Shown here: in pieces, positions 27,816 to 35,713 of the stretch
Layout: every line of letters starts with the position of its first letter
Numbering within the stretch: the stretch's first letter is position 1
Origin: Berkiella sp964606325
GTDB lineage: Bacteria > Pseudomonadota > Gammaproteobacteria > Berkiellales > Berkiellaceae
Length of the DNA stretch: 64,000 bases
NCBI GenBank assembly: GCA_964606325.1
Contig: CAZSGE010000002.1
Coordinates: 77,921 to 141,920 of the forward strand
Direction: 5' to 3'
Notes under the pieces: generated by a model
The model's database searches: none
Told to the model about the DNA's origin: nothing
The model's input: the letters and a program-made list of their open reading frames with translations, nothing else
Program-made: the position numbers and the translations under genes

Positions 27816-29072
27816 TCAAGAAAATTGCTTTAATATTCTTTTACATTGATTGTTTATGACTTTCCTAACACGTTGCAAGGCAGGAAAATTACCATATTTG
27901 TTTTGAAATTCTTCTTCTAGAGGAATGAGTGTATCATTAAGCTTGACAGACATTTCGCGGATTAAATTCATGAAATAGGGTTCTCTTACATTACATTCCT
28001 GGGCCATTCTTAGCCAATGATCCTTTGAAATTAGATCGGGGTTAAATTCTCCTCCTACAGATAATGCCAGTTTAGTATCTATTCTTTCAACAGCTCTTGT
28101 GCAGACTAAATCATAAAAAGGAGCAAGCTCAGGTTGATGATTTTGACTATAAAGAAGCGAAAGATTTTTGGCATGACCATCTGAGTTTCCTGCAAGCACA
28201 TTGAAAATTTGCCATTTTAACAAATTTTCAAGGTCCTTTATTGGATTAATAACAACTTGTTGAATTAACTGATAACATTCTTTGAAAGAAGGTCCACCTT
28301 CAACCTGGTATTTTTTATCATAACCAATACCAAGCGCCTGACAAAAGTCTTCCTGATGCAATCGCACGACAGGTTCATTAGGAACTACTATACGATCATA
28401 TCTTTTGATCAATAAAAAGAGTTCTTTATGATGTTGATGTAGTTCAACGTTCGCAACAGGCAAACCAACCGCACCTGCTATATATGTAGTAAAACACTCA
28501 TACAATGGAATATTTCGATATTCGGCTACTTCAAATTTTATGATATGCGAAGAGGGAGATGCATTTTGTGGTAACAAATAGTCATTACCACTATACAAAA
28601 TAGGACATTTATCATGTGCACCAGCGAGTGATAATCTTGGGCGATCGCTCTCTGAGCTGAATTGATAAATACCGCCTTTTCTGATTAGAATTCTAGTTAA
28701 CTCCTCATCAGATAATTTTTTATACTGATCAATATCGCTGGGTCTTAGTGATATAGGTAAAATTGATAAGGCGCCAGCGCATTCTCCCCCAATCGCCTTT
28801 AACAATTCAAAATCTGAATTAGAGATTTTTAAGTCTCTAATAATATGAGATCGCGCCTGCGCTTCTGGTAATAAATTAACAAAGAACAGATGGGCTTTGC
28901 CCACTTCTGGAATAAATTCTTCTTTATCAAAAGGTAATTGTTGAGAAATTGGGAAACCATGACGTTTCCATGTGTTTTCATAACGAAAGCCTATCATACC
29001 AACTGCATTACGCCAGATTTTCCCTACAAGTTTGTCTGTATACCAAACATTTAAGTAATCATTATTCATCAT
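27816..29072 (-). CDS. hipA: HipA-family serine/threonine kinase toxin
   Basis: A 418-residue HipA-like kinase. The N-terminal HipA_N/couple domain (VWYTDKLVGKIWR, FRYENTWKRHGFPISQQLPF) covers about 1-105. The kinase core shows the SLAGAHDKCPIL block (equivalent to the SIAGAQEKT autophosphorylation loop), HIIKFEV, the catalytic loop GNSDGHAKNLSLLY and the metal-binding APFYDLVCT. In E. coli, HipA phosphorylates glutamyl-tRNA synthetase and induces persistence; other homologues have other targets. Catalytic residues look intact. It overlaps hipB by 11 bases. Confidence 0.9.
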   Translation of the reverse strand: MMNNDYLNVWYTDKLVGKIWRNAVGMIGFRYENTWKRHGFPISQQLPFDKEEFIPEVGKAHLFFVNLLPEAQARSHIIRDLKISNSDFELLKAIGGECAGALSILPISLRPSDIDQYKKLSDEELTRILIRKGGIYQFSSESDRPRLSLAGAHDKCPILYSGNDYLLPQNASPSSHIIKFEVAEYRNIPLYECFTTYIAGAVGLPVANVELHQHHKELFLLIKRYDRIVVPNEPVVRLHQEDFCQALGIGYDKKYQVEGGPSFKECYQLIQQVVINPIKDLENLLKWQIFNVLAGNSDGHAKNLSLLYSQNHQPELAPFYDLVCTRAVERIDTKLALSVGGEFNPDLISKDHWLRMAQECNVREPYFMNLIREMSVKLNDTLIPLEEEFQNKYGNFPALQRVRKVINNQCKRILKQFS

Positions 29073-29307
29073 TTTTATTCACATAGCCACGAGGTTGAAT
29101 GATAACTTCTAGCCCAAGCATGTTGATTGCTTTGATAACCTTACCTATTTCTGCAGTTTCTTTGCCCCGCTCAAGTTCGGATAAAAATCGCAAACTTAAA
29201 TGGCTAAGATTAGATACTTTTTCTAAAGTGAGCATTTGGCTTTTTCGATACGCTCGGATGAACTCGCCCAACTCAGCGGTGGAGGAAATCGTAATATGCT
29301 GTTTCAT
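29062..29307 (-). CDS. hipB: HipB-family XRE antitoxin/repressor
   Basis: An 81-residue helix-turn-helix protein. The XRE HTH lies at about 12-60 (LGEFIRAYRKSQMLTLEKVS, then LSHLSLRFLSELERGKETAE), and a short beta tail (LGLEVIIQPR) can form the HipB dimer. It should bind HipA and repress the operon. Upstream lie three copies of a TACCGTACGG palindrome spaced 50 and 49 bp, the likely operators. The ribosome site is weak, and the gene overlaps hipA. Confidence 0.88.
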   Translation of the reverse strand: MKQHITISSTAELGEFIRAYRKSQMLTLEKVSNLSHLSLRFLSELERGKETAEIGKVIKAINMLGLEVIIQPRGYVNKNDE

Positions 29308-29324
29308 TTGTGGTTTCGATTAAA

Positions 29325-29441
29325 TTTTACCGTACGGTAAAAATAGCGCTCAAATACCATACAGTCAAGAAAATTTGTACCGTACGGGATAATATAAAGA
29401 TTAATCGATTAATAATGGTAATATTTTACCGTACGGGATAA
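29325..29441. promoter_or_regulatory. three evenly spaced putative HipB operators
   Basis: Site 1, TTTTACCGTACGGTAAAA (29325-29342), is a perfect 18-bp palindrome that starts 18 bases upstream of the hipB ATG. Site 2 (29375-29392) and site 3 (29424-29441) keep ACCGTACGG and end GGATAA, so their right arms are imperfect. The cores start at 29329, 29379 and 29428, i.e. 50 and 49 bp apart. A degenerate site (ACCATACAG, 29356-29364) lies between sites 1 and 2. The position upstream of hipB strongly suggests autoregulation. Confidence 0.75.
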
Positions 29442-29450
29442 ATTGAGAGC

Positions 29451-29495
29451 TGATATCAATATAAACCAACTCAAAGTTGATTTATATTGATATCA
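29451..29495. repeat. 21-bp-arm inverted repeat (long AT-rich hairpin)
   Basis: The arm at 29451-29471 pairs with 29475-29495 with a single mismatch around a three-base loop (CAA). It lies upstream of the hipB operators and downstream of the 29540 lipoprotein gene, which reads towards it. It might terminate that gene, be a regulator site or be a remnant of an element. No flanking direct repeats were found. Confidence 0.7.
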
Positions 29496-29539
29496 TGATT
29501 ACTGTAACTTATTGTTTTTATTATAATATATTGCAAAAA

Positions 29540-29752
29540 TTAAGGTACCACATTTCCTTCCATCATACCCATCCCCGCGGCCGCGCCGATAGCAGCCGCC
29601 ACTGCCACGCCCACAATTTTAAGAGGCAAAAGGGCAACAGCGAGAACGGCATTTGTTGTGCTTGCTTGTTGTGAGGGATTGGAGCCTGCGCCAAAACATC
29701 CCTGAAGCAATATCAACATAAAAATGACACTTAATTTTCTTCCTTTATGCAT
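29540..29752 (-). CDS. small lipoprotein, unknown
   Basis: A 70-residue lipoprotein. The signal peptide ends in the lipobox LLQGC (Cys at about 19), giving a 52-residue mature chain. That chain has a Ser/Gln-rich start and a glycine/alanine-rich hydrophobic segment (KIVGVAVAAAIGAAAGMGMM) that may insert in the membrane. It lies divergently next to leuS. Confidence 0.6.
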   Translation of the reverse strand: MHKGRKLSVIFMLILLQGCFGAGSNPSQQASTTNAVLAVALLPLKIVGVAVAAAIGAAAGMGMMEGNVVP

Positions 29753-29820
29753 GTGAAATCCTTTGATAAGTGTTAAAATACGATATCTTAACTAACTTTA
29801 GATTAATAAAAATAAATACT

Positions 29821-32283
29821 ATGCAAGAGCATTATCATCCAGAACACATTGAACAAGAAACCCAAGCTTACTGGGAACAACATCATAGTTTTACAGTTAA
29901 AGAAGATCCGTCCAGGGAAAAATTCTATTGCTTAAGTATGTTCCCTTACCCAAGTGGTCACCTACATGTCGGCCATGTGCGTAATTATACGCTGGGCGAT
30001 GTCATTGCCCGCTTCCATCGAATGCAAAATAAAAATGTGTTGCACCCCATTGGTTGGGATGCCTTTGGCTTGCCCGCAGAAAATGCAGCCTTACAACATA
30101 AAGTACCGCCTAGTGTGTGGACCTATGACAACATTGCGCATATGCGTAAACAATTTAAAAGTTTAGGCCTTTCATTTGATTGGTCTAGAGAAATTGCTAC
30201 TTGCTCCCCAGAATATTATCGTTGGGAACAATGGTTCTTTATTAAGATGTATGAAAAAGGGTTAGTGTACAAAAAGAATTCAGTGGTGAACTGGGATCCA
30301 GTTGATCAAACCGTTTTAGCGAATGAACAAGTGATAGATGGTCGCGGTTGGCGATCGGGCGCTAAAGTCGAACGGCGCGCTATTCCTCAATGGTTTTTGA
30401 AAATCACCGACTATGCACAAGAATTACTAGATTCGCTCGATAATATGCCAGGCTGGCCTGAGCAAGTGCGCACCATGCAACGTAATTGGATTGGTCGCTC
30501 TGAAGGGGTCACTTTCCAATTTAAAGTAGAAAACGAAAATATTGCGCCAATTGAAGTGTACACGACTCGTATTGACACCTTAATGGGTGTGACTTATCTC
30601 GCTGTAGCGCCACAACATCCCATCATTGATCTTGCGGTTAAACAACAACCCGAGTTACAAACCTTTATTGATGCATGCAAAAATCTCAAAGTCGCTGAAG
30701 CGGATTTAGCAACACAAGAAAAAGAAGGCAAACCCACCGGTTTATTTGCTTTACACCCTATTACCCATGAACGCTTACCTATTTGGGTGGGTAATTATGT
30801 GGTGATGGATTATGGCACAGGCGCTGTGATGGCCGTGCCCGCACACGATCAACGCGATTATGAATTTGCTAAAAAATATGACCTTCCCATTAAAGAAGTG
30901 ATTCGTCCTTTAGATGGTGCATCCGTACTGGATAAACAAGCTTATACGGCATTGGAAGGTAAATTAATCAATTCAGGTATCTATGATAATTTAACCCCTC
31001 AAGATGCCTTAGTAAAAATTGCACAAGATTTAGAAACCAGTGGCACAGGCAAACGCCAAGTCAATTTCCGTCTTCGTGACTGGGGCGTTTCAAGGCAGCG
31101 TTATTGGGGTGCGCCTATTCCAATGATCGAATGCCCAACCTGCGGCACCGTACCTGTTCCCGAAAAAGATTTACCGGTGAAACTCCCTGAAGGCGTTACA
31201 CCTGATGGTGCCACTTCCATTTTGACGCAAATGAAAGAATTTTATGAAGTTGATTGCCCAAAATGCCATCAAAAAGCGCGTCGCGAAACCGATACCTTCG
31301 ATACTTTCATGGAATCATCTTGGTATTACTTGCGTTATGCTTGCCCTGATCAGCATGAGAAAATCTTAGATGAAAGAGCACAATACTGGACACCTGTCGA
31401 TCAATACATCGGCGGGATTGAGCATGCTATTTTGCATTTATTATATTCACGCTTTTTACATAAAGTCTTACGTGACTTAAAGCTTGTTGATTCTAATGAG
31501 CCGTTTACCAATTTACTTACCCAAGGCATGGTGCTCAAAGACGGTAGTAAAATGTCTAAATCTAAAGGCAACACAGTTGATCCACAATTGCTGATTGATC
31601 AATTTGGCGCCGACACCGTTCGTTTGTTTATTATGTTTGCGGCTCCTCCTGAACAATCCTTAGAATGGTCAGATACTGGCGTGGAAGGTGCGTTTCGCTT
31701 TTTGAAACGTTTATGGCGCCTTGTGGCAACCCATGTGGCTGAACACGGTCTAACAGAGACTGCACTTGTCGGTGTTAGCTTAAACGAGAAGCAAAAAAAC
31801 TTATATCGCCATATAAACGAAACGATCCTCAAGGTAACTGACGATTTAAAACGACGTTATACTTTTAATACGGCTATCGCAGCTGTCATGGAATTAGTCA
31901 ATGCGGCTTCGGCCTTTACAGTCAATGACGCAACGGATGCCAAAGTTAAACAAGCAGCTATTGAAGCGATAGTCTTAATGCTGTCACCTATCGTGCCACA
32001 TATCACCCATGCTTTATGGCACCACCTTGGTAAAACGGGCGCCATCATGGATACGCCATGGCCATCCGTTGATAATCAAGCGTTAGTCAAAGATGTGTTC
32101 CAAGTGGTTGTGCAAGTTAACGGTAAAATGCGCGCGAATATTGATATGGCAGCCAATACCTCTGAAGACGCCATGAAAGAAATTGCGTTAAACCATGAAA
32201 ACATTACGAGGCATATAGAAGGCAAAACCGTACGCAAAATCATTGTGGTGGGACAAAAATTAGTGAATATCGTAGCGAATTAG
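29821..32283 (+). CDS. leuS: leucyl-tRNA synthetase
   Basis: An 820-residue class I synthetase that charges tRNA-Leu. The HIGH-type motif is HVGH at 49-52 (within YPSGHLHVGHVRNYTLGD). A CP1 editing domain (TTRIDTLMGVTYLAVAPQHP) lies in the first half, a zinc-knuckle-like CPTCGT...CPKCH in the middle, and KMSKS at 577-581. The ATG at 29821 (MQEHYHPEHIEQE) matches the family start; an upstream start at 29770 would add 17 unsupported residues. First gene of leuS-lptE-holA. Confidence 0.97.
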   Translation: MQEHYHPEHIEQETQAYWEQHHSFTVKEDPSREKFYCLSMFPYPSGHLHVGHVRNYTLGDVIARFHRMQNKNVLHPIGWDAFGLPAENAALQHKVPPSVWTYDNIAHMRKQFKSLGLSFDWSREIATCSPEYYRWEQWFFIKMYEKGLVYKKNSVVNWDPVDQTVLANEQVIDGRGWRSGAKVERRAIPQWFLKITDYAQELLDSLDNMPGWPEQVRTMQRNWIGRSEGVTFQFKVENENIAPIEVYTTRIDTLMGVTYLAVAPQHPIIDLAVKQQPELQTFIDACKNLKVAEADLATQEKEGKPTGLFALHPITHERLPIWVGNYVVMDYGTGAVMAVPAHDQRDYEFAKKYDLPIKEVIRPLDGASVLDKQAYTALEGKLINSGIYDNLTPQDALVKIAQDLETSGTGKRQVNFRLRDWGVSRQRYWGAPIPMIECPTCGTVPVPEKDLPVKLPEGVTPDGATSILTQMKEFYEVDCPKCHQKARRETDTFDTFMESSWYYLRYACPDQHEKILDERAQYWTPVDQYIGGIEHAILHLLYSRFLHKVLRDLKLVDSNEPFTNLLTQGMVLKDGSKMSKSKGNTVDPQLLIDQFGADTVRLFIMFAAPPEQSLEWSDTGVEGAFRFLKRLWRLVATHVAEHGLTETALVGVSLNEKQKNLYRHINETILKVTDDLKRRYTFNTAIAAVMELVNAASAFTVNDATDAKVKQAAIEAIVLMLSPIVPHITHALWHHLGKTGAIMDTPWPSVDNQALVKDVFQVVVQVNGKMRANIDMAANTSEDAMKEIALNHENITRHIEGKTVRKIIVVGQKLVNIVAN

Positions 32284-32286
32284 TTC

Positions 32287-32781
32287 ATGAGCATACGCAA
32301 TAAAATGAGATTATTCAGTGTTGTCTTGATTGCTATCATGCTCGCTGGCTGTGGATTTCATCTGCGCCACAGCCAAGCTGACTTAAGCAAAAAATATCCA
32401 ACAATTATTTTAACTGCCTCTGGCTCTAACACTTTGAACCAAGGGCTCTATCGCGCACTGATTGCGTCAAAGGTTCATGTTGTTGAAAATAGTGACACCG
32501 TGATGGCGCCACGCTTGTCGGTGGCATCACAAGAATTAACTTCACAGCCTCTGGTATATGGGCCAGACAGTGAATTACGCCGTGAGCGCTTAAAAATGTC
32601 GGTGGTCTTTACATTTGGTGCAGGCAACACGCAATCTATTGAGCTTGCTACTGAGCGCGATCGCCAGCTTAACCCTAACCAACACTTAGGTGATAATGCT
32701 GAAAAAGTGGTTATTGAAAGAGAAATGCAAGCCGACATTATCAGCCAACTACTACGCTATTTAGCGACGAAGCCTGCTTAA
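32287..32781 (+). CDS. lptE: LPS-assembly lipoprotein LptE
   Basis: A 164-residue outer-membrane lipoprotein that plugs the LptD barrel and helps insert lipopolysaccharide. The signal peptide ends in the lipobox LAGC (Cys22), followed by GFHLRHSQADLS, the typical LptE start. It sits three bases after the leuS stop and overlaps holA by one base (TAATG). Weakly conserved overall; the position supports the call. Confidence 0.9.
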   Translation: MSIRNKMRLFSVVLIAIMLAGCGFHLRHSQADLSKKYPTIILTASGSNTLNQGLYRALIASKVHVVENSDTVMAPRLSVASQELTSQPLVYGPDSELRRERLKMSVVFTFGAGNTQSIELATERDRQLNPNQHLGDNAEKVVIEREMQADIISQLLRYLATKPA

Positions 32782-33746
32782 TGAGATTAACGCCACCTTC
32801 ACTCTTACAACATCTTAACAAAAGCCTGGCCAACCTTTATCTACTGTTTGGCAATGAGCATTTTCTGGTGGAAGAAAGCTGTAAAGCTATTCGAGCGCGT
32901 ATACACCAATTAGGTGAAGTTGAGCACCACATTCTAAATGACGCATCTAGCGAGCAGGTAAACACGCTGATTGAACAGCGATCCTTGTTTGCGAATGCAA
33001 AAATCATTGAGATTAAAATTAACAAGTTTAATCCTGCTTTGATTAGCACCCTACAGGCGTTATGCGAAACACCTTTAACTGACTGTTACATTATTATTCA
33101 AGCGCAAATGCTCACCCGCGCCCAGCAACAAGCAAAATGGTTCACAATGGTCGAGCAAATTGGGATTGTGGTTGCTCACTGGCCACTAACAGGCGCTCAA
33201 TTTTCACAATGGGTAGATGAACAGGCGTCCCAAAAAGGCGTGACGCTCACCCCAGAGCTGCGTATGCGTCTTCTTAGCTACACAGAAGGAAATGCACTTG
33301 CAGCGGCACAAGAAATTGATAGGCTGCGTCTAACAGGCACAGAAATTTACTTTGAGTCCATGAGCAAATTTGAGCTCTTTGAGCTGATTGACGCTGCACT
33401 TTCAAGACAACCAGCGCGGGTTATTAAAATTGTCAGTTATCTAAAAAATTCTAAAGAAGCACTGCAATTAGTGATATGGTCTTTAGGGCAAACCATACGC
33501 GCCCTTAATCGCTGCGCAAATGCCTCTCCCGCGCGCCACACCAGCACTTTATCGCAAGCTGGGATCCGTACTCAGAGCCATCCGCTTTATTTAAGAGCCC
33601 TCAAAGATACGCCAAATACACACTGGGTTTCTTTACTTGCATATTTATTCTGCGCTGATAAACAATTAAAATCTGGCAACGAAACGAGCGCCTGGCAAAC
33701 GGTGCTAGACCTTAGTTTACGATTGGCGAACTCGCCAGTTTTTTAG
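32781..33746 (+). CDS. holA: DNA polymerase III delta subunit
   Basis: A 321-residue clamp-loader subunit that opens the beta sliding clamp. Family features include the N-terminal LYLLFGNEHFLVEESCKAIR, FANAKIIEIKINKF, the ALAAAQEIDRLRL block and KSGNETSAWQTVLDLSLRLA at the C-terminus. It is coupled to lptE by a one-base overlap. In most relatives nadD follows holA; here a 167-bp gap leads straight to rsfS. Confidence 0.93.
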   Translation: MRLTPPSLLQHLNKSLANLYLLFGNEHFLVEESCKAIRARIHQLGEVEHHILNDASSEQVNTLIEQRSLFANAKIIEIKINKFNPALISTLQALCETPLTDCYIIIQAQMLTRAQQQAKWFTMVEQIGIVVAHWPLTGAQFSQWVDEQASQKGVTLTPELRMRLLSYTEGNALAAAQEIDRLRLTGTEIYFESMSKFELFELIDAALSRQPARVIKIVSYLKNSKEALQLVIWSLGQTIRALNRCANASPARHTSTLSQAGIRTQSHPLYLRALKDTPNTHWVSLLAYLFCADKQLKSGNETSAWQTVLDLSLRLANSPVF

Positions 33747-33848
33747 CGCCTTGATGCAAAAAATTTGAAAATATATCACCCGATACTGTTAACCTTTGAC
33801 GTCTAGGTATATAGTAAAAATAAGGAAGAGATAATTTTAAGGGGGAAT

Positions 33849-33893
33849 ATGCAACAAATTTGGTTCAATGCAAAGAAGGGGCGCGAGTATTGA
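33849..33893 (+). CDS. 14-residue leader ORF before rsfS
   Basis: ATG at 33849 opens MQQIWFNAKKGREY and stops at 33893, twenty bases before the rsfS ATG. The ribosome site AAGGGGGA is the strongest in this region and is well spaced, which makes translation likely. It could be a leader peptide coupling translation to rsfS, or the remnant of a former gene start in the position where nadD is normally found. Too short to be sure. Confidence 0.4.
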   Translation: MQQIWFNAKKGREY

Positions 33894-33913
33894 AAACCAA
33901 TAGAAGGCCAACT

Positions 33914-34258
33914 ATGCATATAAACGAATTACTCCATTCCGTTCTCAATGATCTTAGCGATCTCAAAGCCGTTAATATTACTCCTCTAGATGTTCGTCAA
34001 ATCACTTCAATAACCGATTACATGGTCATCGCTTCAGGCAACTCAAGCAGACATGTTCGTGCTATTGCAGACAACTTAATTCACAAAATGAAAGAGCGTT
34101 CACTCCAACCTTTTAGTATCGAAGGCGATACGGAAGATGAGTGGGTGCTGGTAGATTTAGGTGATGTTGTTGTCCATATAATGCAACCTAGAACACGAGA
34201 TTTTTATAATCTTGAAAAGTTATGGACTGATTGCAATCATCATTTAAAAGCATCATAG
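33914..34258 (+). CDS. rsfS: ribosome silencing factor RsfS
   Basis: A 114-residue protein that binds uL14 and blocks subunit joining in starvation. Family blocks are ITSITDYMVIASGNSSRHVRAIADNL, the EGDTEDEWVLVDLGDVVVHIM strand region and RDFYNLEKLW. The ATG at 33914 has AAGG seven bases upstream; an upstream start at 33860 would add 18 residues not typical of the family. It is followed by rlmH after six bases. Confidence 0.95.
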   Translation: MHINELLHSVLNDLSDLKAVNITPLDVRQITSITDYMVIASGNSSRHVRAIADNLIHKMKERSLQPFSIEGDTEDEWVLVDLGDVVVHIMQPRTRDFYNLEKLWTDCNHHLKAS

Positions 34259-34264
34259 CCTGAT

Positions 34265-34735
34265 ATGCAGTGCCTTATCATTTGCGTTGGCAATAAAATG
34301 CCCTCGTGGTGCATTGAAGCGTGCGAGGAATATTTGACTCGATTGCGTCATTCTATGAAATGTGTATTGATAGAGATCCCAGCGGCAAAAAGGCACAAAG
34401 CGGGCAATGTAGCACAATACAAAGAAGAAGAAGCTTTAAAGATTTTGCAAAAAATCACGCCCATGCATCATGTGGTGGCATTGGAGGTCACTGGCAATGC
34501 TTGGTCAACCCCAAAAGTGGCAAATGCCTTATCATCTTGGCAGCAACTTGGCAAAGATGTGGCTTTTTTGATTGGCGGCCCCGATGGATTATCAGAGAAA
34601 TGTTTGGCACGTGCCAATCAACAATGGTCCCTTTCAGCGTTAACCTTTCCGCATCCTTTAGCACGTGTCGTGTTACTTGAGCAGCTTTACAGAGCATGGA
34701 GTATTTTGTCGAATCATCCGTATCATCGGGAATGA
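34265..34735 (+). CDS. rlmH: 23S rRNA (pseudouridine1915-N3)-methyltransferase
   Basis: A 156-residue SPOUT methyltransferase acting on pseudouridine 1915 of 23S rRNA in assembled 70S ribosomes. Typical blocks: KRHKAGNVAQYKEEEALKIL, HHVVALEVTGNAWSTPKVA, FLIGGPDGLSEKC (the SAM knot loop) and LTFPHPLARVVLLEQLYRAW with NHPYHRE at the end. It follows rsfS as in most gammaproteobacteria. Confidence 0.96.
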   Translation: MQCLIICVGNKMPSWCIEACEEYLTRLRHSMKCVLIEIPAAKRHKAGNVAQYKEEEALKILQKITPMHHVVALEVTGNAWSTPKVANALSSWQQLGKDVAFLIGGPDGLSEKCLARANQQWSLSALTFPHPLARVVLLEQLYRAWSILSNHPYHRE

Positions 34736-34754
34736 GCTACAATCTAATATTTTT

Positions 34755-34850
34755 GAGGGCAGACACAAGGTCTGCCCCTACAACATTCTTTTCATTTTGG
34801 AAACAGAAAAATAAGCTCAGCGCGTAGGGGCAAACCTTGTGTTTGCCCTC
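34755..34850. repeat. inverted pair of 27-bp palindromic repeats
   Basis: The 27-bp unit at 34755-34781 recurs inverted at 34824-34850 with 25/27 identity. Each unit is itself a hairpin (GGGCAGAC/GTCTGCCC in one, GGGCAAAC/GTTTGCCC in the other), and the two differences are compensatory within the stem. The pair is separated by 42 bp and lies between convergent rlmH and the DUF2059 gene. Similar GGGCxxACACAAGG repeats are scattered in many bacterial genomes. It could also terminate both genes. Confidence 0.85.
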
Positions 34851-34866
34851 TTTGAACAGCGATAAA

Positions 34867-35484
34867 TTAATCCGTCTTAGCCTTCTCGTTAGTTTTCTCG
34901 TTATTCTTCGGTAAATATTTCCAAACAATCGCCATATATTGTTTTTCATGTTTCTTTAACAATATTTCACCAATCCGTTGGGTTTTAAGTTTTAGTTCCG
35001 GATCCGCTTTGATGAACTTTGCACCCACTGGGCTTTGATAAAATTTAATCAGATCGTTCATGTCATCTAAAGTGAAATATTGTGAATATAAAATAGAAAG
35101 TTGGCTAATGGTTTCTGGAGAAAGAAATAATTCATAAAAAAATTGTTCTAAATCAGCAAGCATCTCTTTTGTCACCACTTGCTTCATTTTGGGATCATTT
35201 TCCATTTCTTGTTTGAATTTGCCAACAATCACTTCTGCGGCATTTTGCGCAAAGTTGGTTGTCTTTGCCCATTGCAACACCATTTGGTTGTAAACCGGAC
35301 CTGGATCTTCTCCAATACTGTCAGGCACTTTTTGTTGATTGCTTTCAGGTTTGGCTTGGGGTTTATTTTGGGGCGCATTGGTGCTGGCACCGGCATAAGC
35401 CTGGGTTTGTAAAAAGAGTACGCTGACCAGCAATAAAGCTTTGCCTGTAGACATTCTAGATAAACAACTAACATAATGTTTCAT
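34867..35484 (-). CDS. exported DUF2059-like protein
   Basis: A 205-residue protein with a signal peptide (KALLLVSVLFLQTQAYA, cut near residue 31). A Pro/Gln/Lys-rich linker (about 32-60) leads to a helical DUF2059-type domain (about 75-195; LFLSPETISQLSILYSQYFT, then DLIKFYQSPVGAKFI). Proteins of this family are periplasmic and of unknown function. GAGG precedes the ATG. It reads opposite to the flanking core genes and interrupts the usual rlmH-mrdA adjacency, so it looks inserted. Confidence 0.75.
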   Translation of the reverse strand: MKHYVSCLSRMSTGKALLLVSVLFLQTQAYAGASTNAPQNKPQAKPESNQQKVPDSIGEDPGPVYNQMVLQWAKTTNFAQNAAEVIVGKFKQEMENDPKMKQVVTKEMLADLEQFFYELFLSPETISQLSILYSQYFTLDDMNDLIKFYQSPVGAKFIKADPELKLKTQRIGEILLKKHEKQYMAIVWKYLPKNNEKTNEKAKTD

Positions 35485-35713
35485 TGCTGCGCCTCAATGC
35501 CACTCAGTTTTGGCAAATAGTTTTGTTAAAAGGTTAACTCATAAATAGTAACGAGCCTTATCTAAAAAATATGCTAGAAAGTGCTTGTACACAATCACTT
35601 TCTCACCCAATTTAACAGTTATCAAACTTTCTATTGTACTTTTCTACGGATAAAACCTTTTAAATAAGCTTAAAGCCTTGAGCTCACTTTTAGTTTGCAA
35701 GATACTGTGGCAG

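Noticed and set aside
29753..29820. Leucine-responsive T-box or attenuator upstream of leuS
   Set aside because: The 68-bp gap is too short and has no stem-loop or Leu codon run.
34321..34697. Alternative ORFs on both strands inside rlmH
   Set aside because: The rlmH frame carries all family motifs; the others are shadows.
34737..34949. Minus-strand 70-aa ORF after rlmH
   Set aside because: It runs through both hairpin repeats and overlaps the DUF2059 gene; no ribosome site or domain.
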